NCBI RefSeq assembly: GCF_902506425.1
Contig: NZ_LR732469.1
Span: forward strand, 775,085-839,084
Length of the DNA stretch: 64,000 bases
Source of the DNA: Novosphingobium sp. 9U
GTDB taxonomy: Bacteria; Pseudomonadota; Alphaproteobacteria; Sphingomonadales; Sphingomonadaceae
Direction of reading: 5' to 3'
In this document: in pieces, positions 44,304 through 51,864 of the stretch
How the letters are laid out: each line of letters starts with the position of its first letter
How positions within the stretch are numbered: position 1 is the stretch's first letter
The notes under the pieces: model-generated
Seen by the model: only the letters and a program-made list of their open reading frames with translations
The model's database searches: none
What the model was told of the DNA's origin: nothing
Program-made: the position numbers and the translations under genes

Positions 44304-44826
44304 GCCCGATCTACTGATCATCGAGGACGACGAGACCTTTGCGCGCACGCTGCAACGCTCGTTCGAGCGGCGCGGCTATCGCGTACGCGTGGCCAACGAT
44401 CCGTCGCAGCTCGACGCGCTGCTGGCACAGGGGCGGCCGACGCATGCCGTCGTCGACCTGAAGCTCGGCATCAGTTCGGGCCTGCCGTGCGTGCAACAGC
44501 TTCATGCGCTTGACCCCGCGATGCCGATCGTGGTCCTCACCGGCTACGCCAGCATCGCAACCGCGGTCGAGGCGATCAAGCTGGGAGCGCGGCACTACCT
44601 GGTGAAGCCATCGACCACCGACGATATCGAGGCCGCCTTCGGGCGTGCCAATGCGGATCCCGAAGTCGCCATCGCCGCGCGCGCCGCCTCTCCCAAGACG
44701 CGCGAGTGGGAGGCGATCAACGAAACGCTCGCGGCCACCGGCTTCAACATATCGGAGACCGCCCGTCGCCTGGGCATGCATCGCCGCACCCTGGCGCGTA
44801 AGCTGGAGAAGCGCCCGGTGAAGTGA
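44296..44826 (+). CDS. regA: Response regulator RegA/PrrA/ActR
   Basis: The 176-aa protein has a receiver domain with DD at residues 11-12, phosphoacceptor Asp54 (HAVVDLKLG), Thr82 and Lys104, and a Fis-type helix-turn-helix NISETARRLGMHRRTLARKL near the end, the near-invariant signature of RegA/PrrA/ActR. It controls genes for respiration and redox balance. ATG 44296 follows aggag and overlaps regB by 8 bp. Last gene of the cyo unit. Confidence 0.92.
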   Translation: MDEPDLLIIEDDETFARTLQRSFERRGYRVRVANDPSQLDALLAQGRPTHAVVDLKLGISSGLPCVQQLHALDPAMPIVVLTGYASIATAVEAIKLGARHYLVKPSTTDDIEAAFGRANADPEVAIAARAASPKTREWEAINETLAATGFNISETARRLGMHRRTLARKLEKRPVK

Positions 44827-45051
44827 GCGCTGCGGCCCACTAAGGTCCGCGGATGGACCAATATGTCGCAGCAGCGGCGAGTTACATCTGGCGCCGGACC
44901 AATCCCGAATAGGGCTCGCGACGGGATGGCCATAGGATGGGCCTGCATCGATAGCAGGAGCCTATCATGCACGAACTGACTTGGGAATTGCTGCTTTGGC
45001 CTACCGCCCGATCATCGACGCCTTCCTGGAAGGCTGCCTAAGCAAGCGGCC

Positions 45052-45351
45052 TTAGCGCTGGCTGCATTTCAGGTCGATCACCCGCAAGGCGAGCTCGGAG
45101 GGAGAACCACCCTCCCGCGCGATCTCCTCGTCCACACAGCGCTGCCGGGGCGTGCGGGTGTCCTTGGGCTGCTGAGGCACGACGTACACCGACCCATACC
45201 CCGGCACGACGACGGCTCGGGGTTGCTGCGCGGGCCGAGTCTCAGAACCGCCGGCGGCCTGCCCCGCAAGCGGCGAGGCTATGGCGACGGCGAACATGGC
45301 AATGGCAGCGGACAAGACAGATGATCGTCGTTGCACCATAGGATCCGACAT
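45052..45351 (-). CDS. Hypothetical small exported protein
   Basis: A 99-aa protein with a signal peptide (SAAIAMFAVAIASPLAGQA), a Pro/Val-rich middle, and a C-terminal part with RQRCVDEEIAREGGSPSELA and a final CSQR; two cysteines may pair. Function unknown. ATG 45351 was chosen because it starts just before the signal peptide; a longer frame starts at 45471. Confidence 0.55.
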   Translation of the reverse strand: MSDPMVQRRSSVLSAAIAMFAVAIASPLAGQAAGGSETRPAQQPRAVVVPGYGSVYVVPQQPKDTRTPRQRCVDEEIAREGGSPSELALRVIDLKCSQR

Positions 45352-45527
45352 ATCCGTCCACAGGCGCTTTTTCGAGCGGCAAGCGCAGCACACCGCAAGA
45401 AATCGCAGGAGCGGCAGACGCGGGGAGCTTAAGAGCTGCGCAATGAGATCGCAGCGGCCATCTTCGTCCAATGCCCCGGTTTTGCCGCGAGTACCGCAGT
45501 TTTGACTCAGAGACGTAGTGGGAAAAA

Positions 45528-45604
45528 TGGTGCGCCCGGAACGATTCGAACGTCCGACCCTCAGATTCGTAGTCTGATGCTCTATCCAGCTGAGCTACGG
45601 GCAC
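45528..45604 (-). tRNA. tRNA-Arg (anticodon ACG), second copy
   Basis: A 77-nt cloverleaf with encoded CCA, identical to the tRNA at 10903-10979 except at acceptor position 2 (T instead of C), giving a U-G pair with position 71. It should still fold and function. Confidence 0.96.
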
Positions 45605-45764
45605 GTTGGAGGCGTGCACATAGATAGGGCGCATGGGCTTGGCAAGCGCCAAACTGCCCTGCCTCGCAGAAACTTGCCGATCGGCTCTGCCGGGAACCTA
45701 TCCACCTGCTGCTGGAGCCCAGATGAGAATTCCGCCGTATTTCGCCCTTACTGCGCCGTCGTTG

Positions 45765-46088
45765 TTACAAGCCAATCTTGAGGCTCACCATGGCCCGGTT
45801 GCTGGGCACGCCCGAGATCTGGGCGCTCTCGACATGGAGATCGACAGAGGCATTGCCGCTCACCTGCATCTCCGCTCTCGGCAGCACTAACCCAGGCGTA
45901 TCGGGCAAGGGTCGCAACCGGTTGCGTTCAGGATCGCCGGCGCAGACGACGATCTCATCGGGGCGGCCTGCCGCGCAGCGGGGCTTGAGGGTCGTGAACG
46001 ATGCACCCGGCCGGGGCCCTGCTGCAGCTTCGAACTCGACCGCCACGTGAGGCAGAACGATAGCCGGTGGAGCGTCGGGCAAGGGCAT
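45765..46088 (-). CDS. Conserved hypothetical protein
   Basis: A 107-aa protein with a Cys pair in KPRCAAGRPDEIVVCAGDPE and an end GVPSNRAMVSLKIGL, a recurring sphingomonad pattern (from memory). No signal peptide is evident from the chosen start, so a missed upstream start is possible. Function unknown. Confidence 0.6.
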   Translation of the reverse strand: MPLPDAPPAIVLPHVAVEFEAAAGPRPGASFTTLKPRCAAGRPDEIVVCAGDPERNRLRPLPDTPGLVLPRAEMQVSGNASVDLHVESAQISGVPSNRAMVSLKIGL

Positions 46089-46273
46089 AGCTGTTCTGCC
46101 TCAAGGCGGTGCAGCCATCGAGTTATACGAGCAATAAAGGCGTGAGCGAGGCGGTGCGGCGACAGCTGGGGTCACCGCGCCACGGGCGCTGGCCAAGGAG
46201 AGTGCGCGCCCCATCGAGGTATGTGGCGCCGTTCGCCTAAGCGCCTCCATTTCCCGCACGCTCACTTCGCGTG

Positions 46274-47584
46274 TCAATCGGATGCGCGTATCGGATCAAG
46301 CATCAGGATCAGCACTGCACACGCGATCGAGAGCGGCACCGAACAAACGAGCAGGAGCGCATAGCTGCCGAACCAGGAGACCGAGGAGCCGAACAGCCAG
46401 GGACCGATCCCCGCGCCCACCGCCGTCAGGGCGGATATAGCCCCGAAGGCACGGCCGAACTTGGCTGGGCCAGCGTAGTAGCTCGCGAGTTGGACAGTGA
46501 TCTGGAGTGTCGAGCCGCCGCCGAAACCAAGCATCAGCATCGACGCCAGGATCGCGCTATAGGAATGTCCTGGGAGGAGCAGGAGCCCCACCGCGACACC
46601 GGTGAAGGTGATGCCCAAGGCGCCGACCATGCGCTTCTCGAACCGGTCCATGAGCCAGCCGGTCACCAGCTTGCCTGCAATCCCCGCAAGGCCGGCGGTC
46701 GCCGCAAGTTGCGCCGCTATCTCCCGGCTCATGGCGAAGCTGGCGAGGATCGGCACCTTGTTCACCGCGATGCCCGCGCCGACGATCGAGAGGAAGAACG
46801 AGGCGAGCGCGATCTTGATCAGATTGCGGTCGAGGACGCCGCGGAAGGAGAAGCTGCTGTGGGGGCCTTTGCGGTCCGGCGCATGACCTGCGGCGCCCGC
46901 AGCGTGCGCGGGCAAACGGAACGTGAAGACGGCGATCATGAAGACTGCGCCACCCCAGCCAAGTCCGAGCGCCGCGAAGGTCGCGCGCCAGCCAAGCGTG
47001 CGGATCAGGTACTCGGTGAGGATCGGCGTGACCGTCTGTGAGACGGCGATGCCCGACAGCGTGACCGCGAGCGCCAGTCCGCGCCCACGGTCGAACGTGC
47101 GCGAGATCGCTGCCGACCAGACCAGCGGCTTCACCAGCAGGAAGCTCACCGCGTAGAAGCTCCACAAGCCGTACCAGCTCAGCGCCGAGGCGCTCGTCAG
47201 CCCCAGCGCCGCGAAGGCCGCTGAGTTCAGCACCACGCCTGGTAACGCCACCGCCCGCGGGCCGAAACGGTCGATCAGCGATCCCACGAGCGGTGTCAGG
47301 AGGATGCCGAAGACGGAAATTACCGTGAGCGCGGAAGCCACCATGCCGTGCGACCAGCCCAGGCTCTGGCTCAGCGGCTGCATGAACAGGCCGAGCGAGT
47401 ACGGCGCAAGGCCTGAGAGCGACATGCCCGCCATCCCGCCCAGAACGAGCAGCCAGCCGCGCCTCCATTCGGCGGCGACTTCCCCGGGGGCTGCCGACGA
47501 CGGCTTGCCACTGTTCTTGACGACCGAAGCTGCCACCAGTTCGGGGGCGGCGGCGCCATCGAGCGGTAGGCTGGACAATGTCAT
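46274..47584 (-). CDS. MFS transporter, monocarboxylate/oxalate-formate-like
   Basis: The 436-aa protein has 12 predicted helices. SLGWSHGMVASALTVISVFG and LVGSLIDRFGPR resemble the monocarboxylate and oxalate/formate branches of MFS. It ends the four-gene leftward operon with the CMD-like, AraC and amidohydrolase genes and starts 6 bp after the CMD stop, so it probably imports the aromatic or carboxylic compound that the operon handles. Confidence 0.85.
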   Translation of the reverse strand: MTLSSLPLDGAAAPELVAASVVKNSGKPSSAAPGEVAAEWRRGWLLVLGGMAGMSLSGLAPYSLGLFMQPLSQSLGWSHGMVASALTVISVFGILLTPLVGSLIDRFGPRAVALPGVVLNSAAFAALGLTSASALSWYGLWSFYAVSFLLVKPLVWSAAISRTFDRGRGLALAVTLSGIAVSQTVTPILTEYLIRTLGWRATFAALGLGWGGAVFMIAVFTFRLPAHAAGAAGHAPDRKGPHSSFSFRGVLDRNLIKIALASFFLSIVGAGIAVNKVPILASFAMSREIAAQLAATAGLAGIAGKLVTGWLMDRFEKRMVGALGITFTGVAVGLLLLPGHSYSAILASMLMLGFGGGSTLQITVQLASYYAGPAKFGRAFGAISALTAVGAGIGPWLFGSSVSWFGSYALLLVCSVPLSIACAVLILMLDPIRASD

Positions 47585-47590
47585 GGTCGC

Positions 47591-48196
47591 CTACCCTGCC
47601 GTCGCGTTTTCGACGGCACCGTGCAGCTCTGCCCAGCTGACGCCAACCTGTCGAGGATCATAGGGAATGACCGGGGGGGCATCGCCATAGGGATCGAGCG
47701 TGTGGATGAAGCGGTGGCTGCCGATCATGTGGCCGCAGGTGCTACCCAGCTCGATGATCTCGGCCGTGGTGAAGACCTCGGCCAGTCCGCGGTATGTCGC
47801 GTCGTCAATGCTGTGATGGTCGGTGGCCAGCAGCTCCAGGAACTCAAGCGCACGCTTCTCGCGCAAGGTAAGGTCGCCGCGCAGGTGCGGGCTGATGAGG
47901 CAGGCGACCACGTCTTCGGTCACGTCGTCCACTTTGCGGGCATTCATGCACGGCTCGCATCCACCAAGCTGTGCACTGCGGATACGCAGCATCTCGAGCA
48001 GCTTGCCGCCGAGCAGCGCGCGTGGGAAGTTGTAGTGCCGGTCGCCGTCCTGGGGGACATGATCGTGCTCGGCATAGGCCAGGATGCGCGATGCGGTCTT
48101 GTCGGCGGGGGAGCCGCCGCTCTGGATCGTGTGCTCCATGCGGGCGCGCTGCTTGTCGTTCAAGGCTTCCCAGGGAAGCGGTTCGATCCGGGGCAT
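47591..48196 (-). CDS. Carboxymuconolactone decarboxylase-like protein
   Basis: The 201-aa protein carries GGCEPCMNARKVDDV (CxxC with the following acidic residue) and a later conserved His block HSIDDATYRGLAEVFTTAEI, as in the AhpD/CMD superfamily. The CxxC suggests a redox or peroxidase-type member rather than a plain decarboxylase. ATG 48196 follows aggagag; a frame from 48274 is not needed. Works in the operon with the amidohydrolase. Confidence 0.82.
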   Translation of the reverse strand: MPRIEPLPWEALNDKQRARMEHTIQSGGSPADKTASRILAYAEHDHVPQDGDRHYNFPRALLGGKLLEMLRIRSAQLGGCEPCMNARKVDDVTEDVVACLISPHLRGDLTLREKRALEFLELLATDHHSIDDATYRGLAEVFTTAEIIELGSTCGHMIGSHRFIHTLDPYGDAPPVIPYDPRQVGVSWAELHGAVENATAG

Positions 48197-48309
48197 AGGA
48201 ACTCTCCTGTCAGGACGGGATCTTTCGTAGGCATCCCTCCGCTGCAGGTTCCTGATTGCGGCGAGCGCCAGCAAGCCATGAGAAGGGCGCCAGTGCTGAA
48301 TTCCGGACT

Positions 48310-49335
48310 TTAACCGAGCCGATGCGGGCCAAGTCGATCCCCAAGTGTGTCGGTCGCCGGGACCTCGCTCGGGCGCAGGCCGGTCGCTCGGCGGAAGGCG
48401 GCGGCAAAGGCACTCGATCCTGAATAGCCGAGGCTAGCCGCGACATCCTTCACGGCCTTGCCCGCCTGCAGCATGGCGCGTGCGCGGCGCACCATGGCAG
48501 CCTCGGTCGCGCGGCCAAGCGTCTGGCCCGTCTCGTCGCGAAACGCGCGGGTCAGATGCCGCACTGTCAAGTCGCAGATGGCAGCAAGCTCGGTCAGATC
48601 GGGTAGGGGGCTATCCTCGGCAAGGCGCTTGCGGATCAGCCCCAGACGCCAGGGCGCAAGTCCCCCGGCGAGCAGACCCGTTGCCGGGGTGTCGCGACGG
48701 CACGCTCGGGCGATCTCAATGGCGACTTGTTGCGCCAGCAGGTCCAGCATTGCCGGCGTGCCGAAATCGGGATCGCGCGTCTCGCGCACCATGCGCTGGA
48801 GCAGCCACGGAATGTCCGTCGCTCCTAGCCGTGCGCAGAAGTCGAGCATGCCGGCCTTGTCGGTCAGCCAAGCGGGCTCCTCGGCGACTTCCTCCACCAC
48901 CCGCGCATCGAGCATGAAGCACAGCGATCGCGAGCGGCCCGGCGCGAAGTTGCTGACGATGCGTTGCCGCGGGCCGGCCACGGTGAGCCCGCCCCGCCGT
49001 CCGAACAGCCGCGTCTTGCCGCTGCCGAGGTGCGACCAAGTAGAGTCGGGCTCGGTGTTGCCGAGTGTCTGGTTGAACAGGAAGCAGCCGCTTCCGGTCT
49101 GCCAGCGGCTCTCGATCGGCTGTGACCAGCTGAAGTTGCGGACTTCGATGCGGCCGCTCGGGAACTGGACCAGGGCTTCGGTCGCGTAGCTGTCCAAGAA
49201 GTCGATCATCGATCGTTCCGAGTGGACCCAGTCTGGCCGGATGCCCCGTCGCTCGCTTTGCTGTCGCCCACTTTGCTCCAGGGCGCGCGGTTGACGGGGC
49301 TGGGCGAGCAGCGCGACGCAGGGCGCAGGTGACAT
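48310..49335 (-). CDS. AraC-family transcriptional regulator
   Basis: The 341-aa protein has a C-terminal double helix-turn-helix (about residues 240-325): LAAICDLTVRHLTRAFRDE and VAASLGYSGSSAFAAAFRRA with the AraC ending GLRPSE. The N-terminal effector domain is of the cupin-like type. ATG 49335 is 6 bp after the amidohydrolase stop; ATG 49209 starts the part with clear family resemblance and may be the true one. It lies inside the operon and probably activates it or a related set. Confidence 0.82.
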   Translation of the reverse strand: MSPAPCVALLAQPRQPRALEQSGRQQSERRGIRPDWVHSERSMIDFLDSYATEALVQFPSGRIEVRNFSWSQPIESRWQTGSGCFLFNQTLGNTEPDSTWSHLGSGKTRLFGRRGGLTVAGPRQRIVSNFAPGRSRSLCFMLDARVVEEVAEEPAWLTDKAGMLDFCARLGATDIPWLLQRMVRETRDPDFGTPAMLDLLAQQVAIEIARACRRDTPATGLLAGGLAPWRLGLIRKRLAEDSPLPDLTELAAICDLTVRHLTRAFRDETGQTLGRATEAAMVRRARAMLQAGKAVKDVAASLGYSGSSAFAAAFRRATGLRPSEVPATDTLGDRLGPHRLG

Positions 49336-49340
49336 GGCGG

Positions 49341-50540
49341 TCAATCCAGTCGCAGGAAGCGCTTCGCGTTGTTGCAGATGATGTCTCGAATATCCTCGCG
49401 CGGCAGCCCTTCGCAGTCTCGCCTGATGATCTCATGGCTGCGCGGAAACGTTGTCTCCGAGTGCGGGTAGTCCGACGACCACATGATGTTGCGGCCGCCG
49501 GGCAGGTTCCGACTGAGGATCCCCGCGCGGTCCTGGATGAATGAGCCCCAGATGTTGCTGTCCATGTAGGAGCTGGGAAGCCGGCTGATCACGCTCTCGG
49601 TCCAGTAGCGCTGCTTCTCCCATGTGCGGTCGCAGTATTCGGCATACCAGGCGAACCAGCCGACGCCGCTTTCCATGCTGCCGATGCGCAGATCCGGGAA
49701 GCGATCGAAGATGCCGTTGAAGATGAATATGCCCAGCGGCTCGGCCATGTTCACCTTCGACATCGGCATGTCGGGCAAAAAGTGCTGCTTCTCGCCAAAG
49801 CGCGGGACACGAGCACCCAGGTGGAAGGTGATCACCATGCCATAATCGCACAGCACCTTCCAAAGGAGGTCGAACTCGGGCTGGTAGTACTGCAGCGCGC
49901 CCTTGGGATCGCCGGTCTGCGCGGCGACTTGGCCGGATTTCATGTTCTTGATTTCGGACGAGGTCTTCCACGCATCCGGGTTCTGCGGAAATGCCGGAAG
50001 CTGCAGCATCTTGAAGCCCATCTTGGCAAGCCGGTGGACGTGCTCGATGGTCTCGTCGATGTCGCGCATCGGCGCATGACCGACCGGGAAGAGGCGATTG
50101 GGTGCGTTCGAAGCCCAGTCCATGACCCAGCGCGAATAGGCTTCGAAGCTGGCGAGATAGAGGTCGTTGTCGAACGAACCTAGCGGCCCGCCGCCGAACA
50201 GGATGGCTTGGTCGATGCCGTCGAGGTCCATGTCGGCGAGGCGCTTGGCGGGATCGTAGGTGTTGCGCTGCTCTGAGAGCTTGCCCACCATCTTGAAGTT
50301 CTTGCCTTCCCGGCCGGCCTGGTTGCCGATCATGCGAACGGGGCGGCGCTGCCCTTCGAACAGCACATAGTCGACCTCGTCGCCTTCTTCGATCACCGGC
50401 GCTTTGTGCTTCTGCGCTGCCGGAAGGTAGTCCTTCCACATGTCGTACGGGGGATCGATATGGGCGTCGGCATCGAAGATCGGCCCAAGGTCCCAGTCTT
50501 CCTTGGTGGCGCTGCCAAATCGCGGATCTGCTTCGGCCAT
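49341..50540 (-). CDS. Amidohydrolase 2 family metal-dependent hydrolase/decarboxylase
   Basis: The 399-aa TIM-barrel protein begins with DADAHIDPPYDMW (metal-binding DxH-like), has VITFHLGARVPRFG in the middle and SDYPHSETTFPRS near the end, which is the pattern of the ACMSD/gamma-resorcylate decarboxylase and related 2-pyrone hydrolase family. Reaction unknown; decarboxylation or hydrolysis of an aromatic acid is likely. ATG 50540 follows gaggacgggg. First gene of the leftward operon and divergent from the LysR gene. Confidence 0.82.
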   Translation of the reverse strand: MAEADPRFGSATKEDWDLGPIFDADAHIDPPYDMWKDYLPAAQKHKAPVIEEGDEVDYVLFEGQRRPVRMIGNQAGREGKNFKMVGKLSEQRNTYDPAKRLADMDLDGIDQAILFGGGPLGSFDNDLYLASFEAYSRWVMDWASNAPNRLFPVGHAPMRDIDETIEHVHRLAKMGFKMLQLPAFPQNPDAWKTSSEIKNMKSGQVAAQTGDPKGALQYYQPEFDLLWKVLCDYGMVITFHLGARVPRFGEKQHFLPDMPMSKVNMAEPLGIFIFNGIFDRFPDLRIGSMESGVGWFAWYAEYCDRTWEKQRYWTESVISRLPSSYMDSNIWGSFIQDRAGILSRNLPGGRNIMWSSDYPHSETTFPRSHEIIRRDCEGLPREDIRDIICNNAKRFLRLD

Positions 50541-50684
50541 GTCCCCGTCCTCGTTCCCGTGTGTGTTTTCTTCGGTGCCGTTCGGACCGCGTTTGTCGCG
50601 TGTTCGTGTCCGGCAACGGCATCCTGTGCTTGCAAGTGGCATGCGTCCAATGCAAAGTCTGGCCGCTTTCGATGAGGTTTCGGA

Positions 50685-51584
50685 ATGAACTTACGCAAGC
50701 TGCGTCACGCCGTGATCTTGTCGCGATCCCTCAACTTCACGCGTGCTGCGCGCGAACTCAACATCACGCAGTCCGCATTGTCGCGCAGCATCCAAGCACT
50801 CGAGGCGGAGTGCCGGCTGCAGCTGTTCGAGCGAGCACATGGCGCCGTCGCCGTCACTCAGGCGGGACGCGAATTCATTCGCCATGCCGAGGGCATGTTG
50901 CGCAGCGAAGCGGCCTTGCGCACCATGGTCGACCACGCATCGGAAGGGGAGGGCGGGCATGTGACGATTGGCGTCACCCCGCTCGTTGCCCGTGCGATGA
51001 TCGCACCGCTCATGGCGCCGCGCGTGGCGCAGCCCCACCTTCATGCCGAAATCCTCAAGGGCAGCAGCCAGGAAGTGCTCGAGATGGTGGCGCAGGAGCG
51101 TGTCGACCTCGGCATCGTGCTCGATAACCTGCTACCCGTCGACGGCACGTTCGATATCACCCTGCTCGCCGCGTTTCCGCTCTCGGTGATCGTGCGAGCC
51201 GGACACCCATTGACCGAGCGACTCGATTTCAACTTGAAGGATCTCGCGGCTTTCCCGCTGATCCGATCCAACACGCCTTTTGCGCGCGAGGGTGCTTCGG
51301 TCATGGTCGGGCTGACGGTGCTCGGCGCGCCGACCCTCACGGTTGAAGATTATGATGTGCTGGGTGACATTGTGGCCGCCAGCGATGCGATCTGGATCAC
51401 CGCACCGCTCGCAGTCCAGCGATCGCTCGACAATGGTGAGCTCGTCGCGCTGCCGATCTCGTGGCTGCCCGAAGACCGCCGGGCCACCATCGTCGCCGTG
51501 CATTTGAAAGCGCGCACGCTGTCACCGATCGTCACCTCGCTGCTTCGGGACATGGTCGCACTCGGCCGCAGGCTGAGCGAGTGA
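50685..51584 (+). CDS. LysR-family transcriptional regulator
   Basis: The 299-aa protein starts with NLRKLRHAVILSRSLNFTRA and ARELNITQSALSRSIQALEA, the LysR winged helix. It has an effector-binding domain from about residue 90. It stands 144 bp from the start of the amidohydrolase operon on the other strand, the usual position for a LysR regulator of that operon. Confidence 0.9.
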   Translation: MNLRKLRHAVILSRSLNFTRAARELNITQSALSRSIQALEAECRLQLFERAHGAVAVTQAGREFIRHAEGMLRSEAALRTMVDHASEGEGGHVTIGVTPLVARAMIAPLMAPRVAQPHLHAEILKGSSQEVLEMVAQERVDLGIVLDNLLPVDGTFDITLLAAFPLSVIVRAGHPLTERLDFNLKDLAAFPLIRSNTPFAREGASVMVGLTVLGAPTLTVEDYDVLGDIVAASDAIWITAPLAVQRSLDNGELVALPISWLPEDRRATIVAVHLKARTLSPIVTSLLRDMVALGRRLSE

Positions 51585-51864
51585 TCGAGCTTCGCTAGCC
51601 CCCCGCACCACGCTTGGCCGAGTGCGCAGCGGCGCTGCATGGATATGTCCATATTTCAGGAGCTGCGATTTCATTCGTCACAGAAGCGCGCATTTTCCAG
51701 GCTATGCCTGTCTCGCAGCGGCATCGCTCGGCTGTTCGCCCGCCTCGTCCACGGGCGGACCCGGTCACAGGGTAGCTGTCGATCCATGCCGGCCGCGGCG
51801 CCGTGGACACAAAGGCGTGGGTCGCGGGAAGAAGACAAAAAAGAACAACAGAGAGGGGAATGAC

